Shown: piece by piece, positions 21,155 to 29,085 of the stretch | Position numbering within the stretch: the first letter of the stretch is position 1 | Layout: the number at the start of each line of letters is the position of its first letter | DNA from: Kitasatospora acidiphila | Lineage (GTDB): Bacteria; Actinomycetota; Actinomycetes; Streptomycetales; Streptomycetaceae | Assembly (NCBI RefSeq): GCF_006636205.1 | Contig: NZ_VIGB01000003.1 | Coordinates: 5,508,501 to 5,572,500, forward strand | Direction: 5' to 3' | Length of the DNA stretch: 64,000 nt | Translations under genes and position numbers: made by a program | The notes under the pieces: model-generated | The model's input: only the letters and a program-made list of their open reading frames with translations | The model's database searches: none | What the model was told of the DNA's origin: nothing

Positions 21155-21526
21155 ATGAAGCAGGCCACTCTGAAGGCCGCCGGTACCGCGGCGCTCGCCA
21201 TCGCGGCGGTCGCCGCGGGTACCGCCTCGGCTTCCGCCGCCACCGGCGGCCTGAGCGCACTCCCCACCGGCACCCTGCCCGACACCGGTGCTGTGACCGG
21301 TGCGCTGAGCCACGCCCCGGCCCTCGGCGGCCCGGTCGCGCAGACCACCGGCCTGCTCAACCAGGGCGCCGGCCAGCAGGCGGCGGCCGATGCCACCGCC
21401 GGTCTGACCCGCGGCCTGCCGCTCGGCGCCGTGTCCAGCGTTGCCAAGCAGGCGCCCGGTCCGCTGGCCGGGCTGCTGGGTGGCGTGGTGCCGGTGAGCG
21501 GTGGTCTGCCGGGCCTGGGCGGCTGA
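21155..21526 (+). CDS. Small secreted protein of unknown function
   Basis: A 123-residue protein with a clear Sec signal peptide (MKQATLKAAGTAALAIAAVAAGTASASA, cleavage about residue 29). The mature part is rich in Gly, Ala, Leu, Pro and Thr, with no cysteine and repeated GL/LGG motifs (GGVVPVSGGLPGLGG at the end), so it is probably flexible or weakly hydrophobic. Residues such as LPDTGA resemble a sortase motif but lie near the N-terminus with no membrane anchor following, so cell-wall attachment is not supported. ATG follows a GAGAGGACACGAGGA stretch. I do not recognise the family. Confidence 0.65.
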   Translation: MKQATLKAAGTAALAIAAVAAGTASASAATGGLSALPTGTLPDTGAVTGALSHAPALGGPVAQTTGLLNQGAGQQAAADATAGLTRGLPLGAVSSVAKQAPGPLAGLLGGVVPVSGGLPGLGG

Positions 21527-21544
21527 CCTACGCCCGATCCCGGA

Positions 21545-21580
21545 CTGTGGCGCGGCTCCCGATCTCGGGCCGCGCCACAG
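21545..21580 (+). terminator. Terminator after the small secreted protein gene
   Basis: CTGTGGCGCGGC (21545-21556) and GCCGCGCCACAG (21569-21580) form a perfect 12-bp stem with a 12-nt loop, about 20 bp after the stop. The 18-bp tandem repeats that follow begin with the last bases of the right arm. Confidence 0.8.
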
Positions 21581-21683
21581 CAGTCGTTCGGCCCACAGCA
21601 GTCGTTGAGCGCACAGCAGTCGTCAGGCTGGCAGCAGTCGCTAGACCCGCAGCGGTCGTCAGGCCCGCAGCAGTCGTCGGACC
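21576..21683. repeat. Six tandem 18-bp repeats, consensus (C)RCAGCAGTCGTYRGRCC
   Basis: Units start at 21576, 21594, 21612, 21630, 21648 and 21666, with a partial seventh. Each contains CAGCAGTCG or CAGCGGTCG. The region is non-coding, between a terminator and the end of the leftward PspC gene. The repeats abut without spacers, so this is a minisatellite rather than a CRISPR array. Confidence 0.85.
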
Positions 21684-21702
21684 CACAGATCCACGCCGGT
21701 CA

Positions 21703-21884
21703 TCAGGGCTCCTGGGGCAGGAGCACCCAGAGCGCCAGGTAGATCAGGAACTGCGGGCCGGGCAGCAGGCAGGAGGCCAGGAAGATCAGCCGGACCGTCC
21801 AGGGGTCAGGCCGAACCGCTCGGCGACCCCGGCGCAGACACCGGCGACCAGACGCTTGTGACGGGGGCGGGCCAGGGGGCGCAT
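21703..21884 (-). CDS. PspC domain membrane protein (about 60 residues), apparent one-base frameshift
   Basis: A short phage-shock-protein-C-like membrane protein. The ATG at 21884 has AAGGAG seven bases upstream. It reads MRPLARPRHKRLVAGVCAGVAERFGLTP, the standard PspC opening, then loses frame. The adjacent frame continues WTVRLIFLASCLLPGPQFLIYLALWVLLPQEP and stops at 21703, the expected second half with its hydrophobic helix. One base missing from the GGGG run near 21805-21810 (plus strand) explains it. With the base restored the gene has 61 codons. A sequencing error is more likely than a true lesion, as the rest is well conserved. Confidence 0.8.
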
Positions 21885-21945
21885 CGGATTCTCCTTGCTC
21901 GGAGGCGTTGACCGGACGCCTCCATGCTCGCCGCGAGCACCGGGT

Positions 21946-22620
21946 TCAGGCCTCCGCCTGGATGCCGATCCGCGCCCCCGGGGTTTCACCGGTCGGGACC
22001 ACCCTGGTGTCAGGGACGGTCTCAGGGTCGGCCCCGAGACGCACCACCCGACTGGGCGCCGCCGCCCGGCCCCGCCGCAGTGCGGCCCGGGTCGCCGGGA
22101 CCACCAGCAGATGGGCCAGCGCCGCGCCGATCACCCCGAGCAGCACGTCGTCCACGTTCAGCACCCGCCCGGCCGAGGTCTCCAGCACCTCGAGGCCGGT
22201 GGCGAACAGCGCACTGGAGCCGATCGCCTGCAGGAACGACGGGAACCAGGCGGCGCGCAGCCGGCCGCCGATCAGCGGGAGCAGCACCCCGAGCGGTGCC
22301 GTCTGGCCGACCGCGGTCAGGGTTTGGCCGAGCGCCGCGGAACTGCCCGAGCTGAACGCCCGGTGCAGGGTGGCGAACGGGGTCAGGTTGGCGTCGTAGG
22401 CCCAGGCGGTCGGCACTTGGCGCAACATCAGCCAGCCGAGCAGGGCGACGTGCAGGGTGAGCAGGAGCAGGGCGGCCGAACGGACCGCCAGGGGGAGCGA
22501 GGTGCGAGGGCGCGCGCGGAGCTGAGCACCGCCCTCGGGCCGAGCCGTCGGGGCCGGTTCTCGCTCTGGGATCCGCACCGTGCCTGGCGCGCTTCGCACG
22601 CCGGTGCTGTCTCGCTGCAC
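21946..22620 (-). CDS. VanZ-like family membrane protein
   Basis: An integral membrane protein of 224 residues resembling VanZ/teicoplanin-resistance-type proteins. After a 45-residue polar N-terminus come about five hydrophobic segments; the family's NLTPFATLHRAF and the loop ETSAGRVLNVDDVLLGVIGAALAHLL (DVLLNxxG type) are recognisable. The C-terminus is a 50-residue polar tail with Thr/Pro. It stands alone, with a 120-bp gap to the AfsQ operon. No glycopeptide resistance genes are near, so a resistance role is not implied. Confidence 0.8.
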   Translation of the reverse strand: MQRDSTGVRSAPGTVRIPEREPAPTARPEGGAQLRARPRTSLPLAVRSAALLLLTLHVALLGWLMLRQVPTAWAYDANLTPFATLHRAFSSGSSAALGQTLTAVGQTAPLGVLLPLIGGRLRAAWFPSFLQAIGSSALFATGLEVLETSAGRVLNVDDVLLGVIGAALAHLLVVPATRAALRRGRAAAPSRVVRLGADPETVPDTRVVPTGETPGARIGIQAEA

Positions 22621-22742
22621 GCTGGTGTGGACGCGGGCCCGGGAGCGGCCGGTTGCAGGACGCGGCCGTTCTACCGGGTGGTGCCACTCACACCGCCGCG
22701 CACACCGTGGTCAGCCACTGCGGTCACTGCGGTCTGCGATCA

Positions 22743-23069
22743 CTAGCAGTGCAAGGTCCCGGAGGGGGTCGGAGAGGGCGACGGTGCCGCGCTGAACACG
22801 CTGCCACCGGGGACGGAGGGACTCGGGCTCGCACTGGCCAGGTCGGGGAGACCGCGCGCCAGGCCGCGCAACGTGCCCGCGGGCGGGCTGGGGGCGACCG
22901 CCGGCGGCCGGAGCGGGCTGGGGCAGGAACCGCGGCTGGCGGGCGCGCCGGCGTCCACCGGGATCGCGGTCGGCCGGATCCCGCAGCCGCCGGCCAGCAG
23001 TGCGACGGCCACCGCACCGCCGACCGCCAGCGCCAACCGCCGCCCGCGTGCGACCCGTACCTCGCTCAC
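22743..23069 (-). CDS. Small putative lipoprotein coupled to afsQ2
   Basis: A 108-residue exported protein. The N-terminus has an Arg-rich head and a hydrophobic run ending LLAGGCGIRP, a weak lipobox with Cys29 or so. The rest is Pro/Ser/Ala-rich with no domain. The GTG start overlaps the afsQ2 stop as GTGA, so it is made together with the sensor kinase. By position it corresponds to the small lipoprotein of the afsQ locus in S. coelicolor, where a role in modulating the kinase, as with CseA, can be guessed but is not shown here. Confidence 0.75.
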   Translation of the reverse strand: MSEVRVARGRRLALAVGGAVAVALLAGGCGIRPTAIPVDAGAPASRGSCPSPLRPPAVAPSPPAGTLRGLARGLPDLASASPSPSVPGGSVFSAAPSPSPTPSGTLHC

Positions 23070-24751
23070 TGCTCCGACCTCCGCTCGGTTGTGTCCCCCG
23101 AGTCCCCGAAGTCCCCGAAGTCCCCGGTGTCCCCGGTGTCCCCGAAGTCCCCGGCGCCGCCCCCACCGCGCTGCTCAGACGCGGCAGACTGCCCGGGCGC
23201 GCCCGCCGTGGCGCCGCCCCTCGCAACACCGCCCCCCGAAGCGTCACCCACCGAAGCCCCAGCCGCCGCCGGCCGCAGCGGCAGCCGCAGGGTGAACACC
23301 GCACCGCCCTGCTCGCCGTTGGCCGCCGTGATGGTGCCGCCGTGGATCTGCGCGTTGGCCATCGCGATGGACAGGCCGAGACCGCTGCCCTCGGACCGGG
23401 CCCGCCCCTTGTCCGCCTTGTAGAACCGGTCGAAGACGTGCGGCAGCACCTCCTCGGGGATGCCGGGCCCGCTGTCGGTGACCCGCACCACCACCTCGCC
23501 GGCCCCGGTCGGCCCGACGCCCTGGCGCACGGTGACCTTGACCGGGGAGCCGCCGTGCTTGAGCGCGTTGCCGATCAGGTTGGCGAAGACCACGTCCAGT
23601 CGGCGCGGGTCGACCACGGCCCGCACTCCGCGCGGGGCGTCCACCTCGACCGCGTCGTACCAGGCGCGGCCGTCGATGCAGGACATCACCAGGTCGGCGA
23701 TGTCCATTTCGTCGGCGACCAGCTTGGCGGTGCCGGCGTCGAACCGGGTGACCTCCATCAGGTTCTCCACCAGGTCGGAGAGCCGGCGGGTCTCGCTGAC
23801 CACCAGCCGTACGGCCGGCTCGATCATCGGGTCGAGCGCGTCCGCCTCGTCCTCCAGGATGTCGGTCACGGCTGTCATCGCGGTGAGCGGGGTGCGCAGT
23901 TCGTGCGACATGTCGGCGACGAACCGGCGGCTCTGCGCCTCGCGGGCGCTCAACTCCTCGACCTGCTCCGAGAGTGCCTCCGCGGTGCTGTTGAACGTCC
24001 GTGCCAGGTCGGAGAGTTCGTCGGTGCCGCTGACCTCCAGCCGGGTGTCCAGCTTGCCCTCACCCAACCGCCGGGCGGCCTCCGCGAGTTGGCGCACCGG
24101 GCGGAGCACGGTGGCGGACGCGGCCTGGGCCAGCAGGGTGGCGGCGATCAGCGCCAGCAGGGTGGCCACCGCCAACGACCAGCCCAGCGTGTTGAGATCG
24201 GCCCGCTCGTTGTCCAGCGACTTGAACATGTAGGCGGTCGGGCCGGTGGGCACCACCTTGGTCCCGCCGACCACATAGGGCTGGCCGTCCAGGTTCACCC
24301 GCTGCCAGTACAGGTGGTACTCGTTCGGGTTGCCCGCGCCGACCGCGCGCGGAGTGGTCACCGCCAGCTGAAGGGCGTGCGGCACCTGGGCGGCGGTGAA
24401 CCGCGGGTCCGAGACGGCGGTGCAGTCCGGCTGGTTCTCGTCCACCACCACGACGTTGTAGCTCAGCCCGGAACTCGCCACCTCGGTGGCCAGTTGCGCC
24501 AGCGCCGGGCAGCCGGCGTTCAGCGGCAGCCCCTGGACGCTTCGGCTGAGTGACACCCGGAAGTCGTTGAGCGCGGTGTCCTGGGCCCGCTTGAGGACCG
24601 CGTCCCGGTTCAGCCAGTACGCGATCCCGGAGGCGGAGACCGCGGCCGTCAACGCCACCACGGCGAACACGGCGGCGAGCCGGACCCGCAGCGAACTCAG
24701 CCGCAGCCGTCGCCGCCAGGCCTGGCGGCGGCCGTTCTGATGGTCAGTCAC
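23066..24751 (-). CDS. afsQ2: AfsQ2 sensor histidine kinase
   Basis: Membrane kinase that phosphorylates AfsQ1; the pair links nitrogen (glutamate) status to antibiotic production and growth in S. coelicolor. The protein (561 residues) has a first membrane span at about 25-47, an extracytoplasmic sensor domain at about 48-188, a second span at about 190-215, then HAMP, and HisKA with FVADMSHELRTPL (His283). The N-box region VVFANLIGNALKHGG and DSGPGIP/GSGLGLSIAMAN follow. The last 60 residues are a low-complexity tail ending in Gly-Asp repeats coded by 9-bp repeats. GTGA overlap with the lipoprotein gene; 34 bp after afsQ1. Confidence 0.9.
   Translation of the reverse strand: MTDHQNGRRQAWRRRLRLSSLRVRLAAVFAVVALTAAVSASGIAYWLNRDAVLKRAQDTALNDFRVSLSRSVQGLPLNAGCPALAQLATEVASSGLSYNVVVVDENQPDCTAVSDPRFTAAQVPHALQLAVTTPRAVGAGNPNEYHLYWQRVNLDGQPYVVGGTKVVPTGPTAYMFKSLDNERADLNTLGWSLAVATLLALIAATLLAQAASATVLRPVRQLAEAARRLGEGKLDTRLEVSGTDELSDLARTFNSTAEALSEQVEELSAREAQSRRFVADMSHELRTPLTAMTAVTDILEDEADALDPMIEPAVRLVVSETRRLSDLVENLMEVTRFDAGTAKLVADEMDIADLVMSCIDGRAWYDAVEVDAPRGVRAVVDPRRLDVVFANLIGNALKHGGSPVKVTVRQGVGPTGAGEVVVRVTDSGPGIPEEVLPHVFDRFYKADKGRARSEGSGLGLSIAMANAQIHGGTITAANGEQGGAVFTLRLPLRPAAAGASVGDASGGGVARGGATAGAPGQSAASEQRGGGGAGDFGDTGDTGDFGDFGDSGDTTERRSEQ
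23102..23155. repeat. Six tandem 9-bp repeats in the 3' end of afsQ2
   Basis: Units GTCCCCGAA or GTCCCCGGT/GGC start at 23102, 23111, 23120, 23129, 23138 and 23147, with a degenerate unit before them. On the minus strand they code Gly-Asp-(Phe/Thr) tripeptides in the kinase tail. The unit length keeps the frame whatever the copy number. Confidence 0.9.
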
Positions 24752-24785
24752 GTGTCGGGTCAGCCATTCACTCTGGGCAGGACGG

Positions 24786-25463
24786 TCAGGAGGGCGGGTC
24801 CAGACGATAGCCGACGCCGCGGACCGTGCGGATCAGGGTGGGTGCCGAAGGGACATCCTCCACCTTGGCCCGCAGTCGCTGCACACAGGCGTCCACCAGG
24901 CGCGAGTCGCCCAGGTAGTCGTGCTCCCAGACCAGCCGCAGCAGCTGCTGGCGGGAGAGCGCCTGGCCCGGCCGGCGGCTGAGTTCCAGCAGCAGCCGCA
25001 GCTCGGTCGGGGTGAGCTGGAGGTCCTGGCCGTCCTTGGTCACGGTCATCGCGGAACGGTCGATCACCAGCGAGCCGAACGCCGAGGAGTCCGAGTTCTC
25101 CCGCTCGCCGCGGCGCAGCACCGCGCGGATCCGGGCGTCCAGCACCCGTGGCTGGACCGGTTTGACCACGTAGTCGTCGGCGCCGGACTCCAGGCCGACC
25201 ACCACGTCGATGTCGTCCGAGCGGGCCGTCAGCAGGATGATCGGCAACTGGTCGGACCGCCGGATCCGCCGGCAGACCTCGAAGCCGTCGATGCCCGGCA
25301 GCATCACGTCCAGCACGATCAGGTCGGGCCGCTGCTCCTTGAACAGCCGCAGGCCGTCCTCGCCGGAGGCGGCGGCGGCCACACGGTGGCCCTGGCGGGT
25401 GAGGGCGAGTTCGAGGCCGGTCCGGATGGCGTCGTCGTCCTCGATCAGAAGGAGGAAAGGCAC
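24786..25463 (-). CDS. afsQ1: AfsQ1 response regulator (OmpR/PhoB family)
   Basis: DNA-binding response regulator of 225 residues, partner of AfsQ2. The receiver domain has the acidic pair EDDD, phosphoacceptor Asp52 in LIVLDVMLPG, TAR and Lys in VVKPV; the winged-helix output domain ends RTVRGVGYRLDPPS. GTG at 25463 is preferred over TTG at 25481 because it gives VPFLLLIEDDD and places the aspartate at position 52, as known for AfsQ1. It is divergent from sigQ with an AfsQ1 box between them, and the downstream kinase is 34 bp away. Confidence 0.92.
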   Translation of the reverse strand: MPFLLLIEDDDAIRTGLELALTRQGHRVAAAASGEDGLRLFKEQRPDLIVLDVMLPGIDGFEVCRRIRRSDQLPIILLTARSDDIDVVVGLESGADDYVVKPVQPRVLDARIRAVLRRGERENSDSSAFGSLVIDRSAMTVTKDGQDLQLTPTELRLLLELSRRPGQALSRQQLLRLVWEHDYLGDSRLVDACVQRLRAKVEDVPSAPTLIRTVRGVGYRLDPPS

Positions 25464-25571
25464 CTGTTCATTCTGGCTCAAGGATTGTGTTGCCGGGAAC
25501 CGTCCGGAGCAGGTGGGACGTCAAGGGTGTCGAGCGCCACTTGGGATCGCGGGACCTTCGTCCTGAGGCTT

Positions 25572-25587
25572 GTGACACCGCTGTGAC
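25572..25587. promoter_or_regulatory. AfsQ1 box (GTnAC-N6-GTnAC) in the afsQ1-sigQ intergenic region
   Basis: GTGAC (25572-25576), six bases, GTGAC (25583-25587) exactly fits the published AfsQ1 consensus of two direct GTnAC repeats. It lies between the divergent genes and upstream of sigQ, a known target in S. coelicolor. Confidence 0.8.
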
Positions 25588-25751
25588 AGTCGGCGGACAC
25601 CGTCATGACGGGTGGCGGGCAGGATTTTCGTTGTCACCGCGAGAGACCGCCACGGCGGACCGGAACGGAGACGCGAAAGGACCCGCTCGTACCGACCATG
25701 GGGGCGCACGATGAACGAAACGCTTGAGACCCGGAGCTTCTGGGACGCCAA

Positions 25752-26456
25752 GTGTTCCTCACCGGCGCGGGGGCGGTTGGACGGCTGCTCAGGGGGACGC
25801 CGGGGGGCGTCGGCAGCCGGGGTCACGGGGGGACGAAGGGGGCGACCCTCTACCGGCTGGCGCCGGTGGAGGAGCGCCTGCCGTCGACGGGACAGGGGGG
25901 TGCGACGGGGGACTCGTCGGCCGCCGAGGTGGACCACCTGACGGAGTTCACCGCGTATGTGCGCGAGCGCCGCGCCTCCCTGTACGCGACGGCCTACCAC
26001 CTGACCGGCGACCGCTACGAGGCCGAGGACCTGCTGCAGAGCGCGCTCTTCAGCACCTACCGGGCCTGGGGCCGGATCGCCGACAAGGCGGCGGTCGGCG
26101 GCTACCTGCGCCGCACCATGACCAACCTGCACATCTCGGCCTGGCGCCGGCGCAAGCTCAACGAGTACCCCACCGAGGAGCTCCCCGAGACCGTCGGCGA
26201 CACCGACGCGATGGGCGGCACCGAGCTGCGGGCGGTGCTCTGGCAGGCGCTCGCCAAGCTCCCGGAGAACCAGCGCACCATGCTGGTGCTGCGCTACTAC
26301 GAGGGCCGCACCGACCCGGAGATCGCCGACATATTGAACATCAGCGTCGGCACCGTCAAGAGCAGCATCTGGCGCGCCCTGCGCCGGCTGCGCGACGACG
26401 AGCACCTCAACCTCACCGGCGACACCACGCACGCCTTCGGCGAGCTGGTCGCCTGA
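25752..26456 (+). CDS. sigQ: SigQ, ECF sigma factor of the SigE-type family
   Basis: RNA polymerase sigma factor that in S. coelicolor is controlled by AfsQ1 and opposes its effect on antibiotic production. Region 2 is clear (YVRERRASLYATAYHLTGDRYEAEDLLQSALFSTYRAWGRI), as is the LHISAWRRRKLNEYP segment and region 4 (LPENQRTMLVLRYYEGRTDPEIADILNISVGTVKSSIWRALRRL). No anti-sigma gene follows, as usual for this group. The N-terminus is uncertain: the GTG at 25752 is the first start in the domain frame, but an ATG at 25711 opens another frame (MNETLETRSFWDAK) and a lost base between them cannot be ruled out. Confidence 0.88.
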   Translation: MFLTGAGAVGRLLRGTPGGVGSRGHGGTKGATLYRLAPVEERLPSTGQGGATGDSSAAEVDHLTEFTAYVRERRASLYATAYHLTGDRYEAEDLLQSALFSTYRAWGRIADKAAVGGYLRRTMTNLHISAWRRRKLNEYPTEELPETVGDTDAMGGTELRAVLWQALAKLPENQRTMLVLRYYEGRTDPEIADILNISVGTVKSSIWRALRRLRDDEHLNLTGDTTHAFGELVA

Positions 26457-26556
26457 ACCACCCCACAACTCCCGTCGGGGGACGGGTAAGCGGGCGCGGA
26501 GTCGCGCGGGACTCGGGGGAGCCCCCGCCGGCAGGGAAGCCGCGCCCCACACAGGG

Positions 26557-26593
26557 CCGGACCCGGCATCTCGGGAGAGGATGCCGGGTCCGG
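26557..26593 (+). terminator. Factor-independent terminator after sigQ
   Basis: CCGGACCCGGCATC (26557-26570) pairs perfectly with GATGCCGGGTCCGG (26580-26593), a 14-bp stem and 9-nt loop, followed by TTCTGTTTTC. This is the most classical terminator in the window. Confidence 0.92.
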
Positions 26594-26601
26594 TTCTGTT
26601 T

Positions 26602-26989
26602 TCAGAGTTCGACGATCCGAGCGAGGTCGATCTCGATCGGGAACGGGAGCTCGGTCTTCAGCTGACGGACGTGGTGACCGCCGGCAGGGCGGGCGGGTAG
26701 ACGCCGGTCTCCCGGTTGAGCCAGAACTCGAACACCTCCGGCAGATCGCTCGCACCGCGCTCGACGCGCCAGTAGTAGGGGATGCCGGCTTCGGCGTACA
26801 GGTTCGGTGCAGCGCGAAGAACAGCTCGCCGCGCACCGTGCCGTGCCAGAGGCCGGTCCGCTCCTGCGGCACGACGTGTCCGTCCAGCAGGTCGAAGTCG
26901 AAGGGCAGGTCGAGCGCGATGGCCTGCTGGTAGGTCAGCAGGCCATCGGGGACCAGCCAGTAGGGCCGAGCGGTTGCCACGGCACTCAC
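26602..26989 (-). pseudogene. Decayed Uma2 family gene lacking its nuclease core
   Basis: GTG at 26989 gives an N-terminus like small Uma2 proteins (PYWLVPDGLLTYQQAIALDLPFDFDLLDGHVV and then VRGELFFAL). The next recognisable piece, in a different frame, is the family's late segment NLYAEAGIPYYWRVERGASDLPEVFEFWLN; the end, RQLKTELPFPIEIDLARIVEL, is in a third register. The middle part with the catalytic Asp and Glu-X-Lys is absent. So at least one internal deletion and two frame changes are needed to reach the stop at 26602. One of these could be a base-calling error, but the missing core cannot. Confidence 0.75.
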
Positions 26990-26990
26990 G

Positions 26991-27965
26991 TTAGCCGCCC
27001 ACCCGCGCCGCTTGCCCGTTTTGGTCCTCTGTTCCCCCCAACGGGCGACCCGCCGCCCGGTACCGCCCCGGCGACACCCTGTACTCGCGCTTGAAGGCCT
27101 TGGCGAAGGCGAACTCGCTGAGGTAGCCGGTGCGGTGGGCGATGGTGCGCAGGGGGGCGTCGGTGTCGCGGAGGAGGCGGCCGGCGGTGGTCATCCGCCA
27201 CCAGGTGAGGTAGGCGAGCGGGGGCCGGCCGACCAGGGTGGTGAAGCGGCGGGCGAAGGCGGCGCGGGAGAGGCCGGCCCGGGCGCCGAGTTCCTCGACG
27301 GTCCAGGGGCGGGCGGGGTCGTCGTGGATCGCGTGCAGGGCGGTGCTGATCGCCTGGTCGTGCAGGGCGTGGGCCCAGCCGGGGCGTTCGGTGTCGGCCT
27401 GCTCGGCGTACCAGGCGCGCAGGACGTGCAGCAGCAGGGTGTCGAGCAGGGCGGGGAGCAGGGCGTCCGCGCCGGGTCGGCGGTCCGTCAGTTCGTCGGC
27501 CAGCAGATCGATCACGGTGCGCAGCCGGGCGTGGCGGCCGTCCCGGGTGCGCAGGTGCAGGTGGGGCGGCAGTTCGGCGAGCAGTGGGTGCGGGCGGGCC
27601 TGGTTGAGCAGGTAGGCGCCGCAGAGCATGCTGCTGCTGCCCGCCTCGGCGCCGGGCCCGGCCTGCGGTGGCTGGGGTCGCAGTCGGCCGTCCGCGTCGA
27701 GCACGGCGGGGCGCAGGGTGCGGTCCGGGGCGTCGGCGATTCCGTAGCTCGCGCCGTGCGGCAGCAGCACCAGGTCGCCGGCCGCCATCCGGGCCGGCGC
27801 GGCGTCGCCCGGCGGGTGCAGCCAGGCCTCGCCGTCCAGCACCGCGTGGAACCCGACCCCGTCACCGGCCGGGAACCGCACGCCCCAGGGGGCGGCCCGC
27901 CGGTGGTGGCCGGCGTGCGGCCGGCCGGTGCGCATGGCGGTGATCGCGTCGCTGAGCACGTCCAT
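26991..27965 (-). CDS. AraC family transcriptional regulator with cupin-type sensor domain
   Basis: A 324-residue regulator. The N-terminal half is the AraC-binding-like cupin (WGVRFPAGDGVGFHAVLDGEAWLHPPGDAAPARMAAGDLVLLPHGASYGIA). The C-terminal half has two helix-turn-helix motifs: WTVEELGARAGLSRAAFARRFTTLVGRPPLAYLTWWRMTTAGRLLRD and then RTIAHRTGYLSEFAFAKAFKREYRVSPGRYR. It is divergent from a zinc-type dehydrogenase 127 bp away, its likely target; this AraC-oxidoreductase pairing is common in actinobacteria. The effector is unknown. Confidence 0.9.
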   Translation of the reverse strand: MDVLSDAITAMRTGRPHAGHHRRAAPWGVRFPAGDGVGFHAVLDGEAWLHPPGDAAPARMAAGDLVLLPHGASYGIADAPDRTLRPAVLDADGRLRPQPPQAGPGAEAGSSSMLCGAYLLNQARPHPLLAELPPHLHLRTRDGRHARLRTVIDLLADELTDRRPGADALLPALLDTLLLHVLRAWYAEQADTERPGWAHALHDQAISTALHAIHDDPARPWTVEELGARAGLSRAAFARRFTTLVGRPPLAYLTWWRMTTAGRLLRDTDAPLRTIAHRTGYLSEFAFAKAFKREYRVSPGRYRAAGRPLGGTEDQNGQAARVGG

Positions 27966-28092
27966 GGGGTGAGCCTAGCCAGTGGCGAGACGATCGGACA
28001 GGGATCCGAGACTTTCCGGCATAGGCCGTCTCGATCGGCTCGCCTACGGTTGATCACGTCAGCAAGACGCTTGTTCCAAAGGGGAGTTGGCC

Positions 28093-29078
28093 ATGGCCAA
28101 GATGGTGCTGTTCGACGAGCCGGGTGGCCCCGAGGTGCTCCGGATCGCCGATGTCGAGCTCGGGGAGCCCGGTCCGGACCAGGTGCTGGTGCGGACCGAG
28201 GCGATCGGTCTCAACCGGGCGGAGGCGCTCTTCCGGGCCGGTGCGTACTACTACCAGCCGACGCTGCCCGCCTCGCGGCTCGGCTACGAGGCGGCCGGCA
28301 TGGTGGTGGCGGTCGGCTCGGCGGTGACCGGCTTCGCCGTCGGCGACCCGGTGGTGAGCACGGTCGGCGGCCACATGAGCACCGACGGCGTCTACGGCGA
28401 CCACTTCCTGCTGCCCGCCGCCTCGCTGGACCGGCGGCCCGACGGCGTGGACTCGGTGACCGCGGCCGCCTCCTGGCTCTCCTACGGCACCGCCTACGGC
28501 GCGCTGGTGGAGCGCGGTGGGCTGCGGCCCGGCGACCACGTGGTGATCACCGCCGCCTCGTCCAGCGTCGGGGTGGCCGCGATCCAGATCGCCAACCACT
28601 TCGGCGCCATCCCGATCGCGGTCACCCGCACCGCCGGCAAGCGCGACCAGCTGCTGAAGCTCGGCGCGGCCCAGGTGATCGTCAGTGACGAGGAGCCGGT
28701 GGTGGAGCGGGTCCGCGAGCTCACCGGCGGGCGGGTGCCGAGTTCGTCTTCGACCCGGTCGCCGGGCCCGGGCTGGGGGAGTTGGCGCTCGCGGTGGCGC
28801 CCGGCGGCCTGCTGATCGTCTACGGCTGGCTGGACCCGCGGCCGGCGCCGCTGCCGATGAACTGGGGACTGCGTGTCCTCGGGTTCGCCTACGGTGAGCT
28901 GGCGCGGACCCCGGAGGTCCGGCGCCGGATGCTGCACTTCCTGGGCGCCGGGCTGCGGGCCGGCACGCTGGCCCCGGTGATCGATCGGACCTTCGACCTG
29001 TCCGAGATCGCCGACGCCCACCGCCACTTGGAGGCCAACGGTCAGGTTGGCAAGGTGGTTGTGACCGTAAAGAGTTGA
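28093..29078 (+). CDS. Zinc-type alcohol dehydrogenase-like / quinone oxidoreductase, apparent one-base frameshift near 28733-28735
   Basis: MDR-superfamily NADPH oxidoreductase. ATG at 28093 has GGGGAG six bases upstream. The catalytic N-terminal part (LVRTEAIGLNRAEALFRAGAYY, GYEAAGMVVAVGSAV) and the cofactor fold (GDHVVITAASSSVGVAAIQIANHFGAIPIAVTR) are normal until ELTGGR. The frame then shifts; the neighbouring frame continues GAEFVFDPVAGPGLGELALAVAPGGLLIVYGWL to the family's C-terminal KVVVTVKS. Adding one G to GGG at 28733-28735 restores about 328 residues. The zinc ligands of classical alcohol dehydrogenases are absent, so quinone-reductase-like activity is more likely. Divergent from the AraC gene. 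Confidence 0.85.
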
Positions 29079-29085
29079 TGGTCCG

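Noticed and set aside
21155-21526. Sortase-anchored protein from an LPDTG motif
   Set aside because: The motif lies in the first third of the mature protein and no hydrophobic anchor or positive tail follows.
21576-21683. CRISPR-like array
   Set aside because: The 18-bp units abut directly with no unique spacers and no cas genes are near; it is a minisatellite.
21946-22620. Glycopeptide resistance locus because of the VanZ-like gene
   Set aside because: No vanH, vanA or vanX-type gene is present; VanZ-like proteins are common and unrelated to resistance in most genomes.
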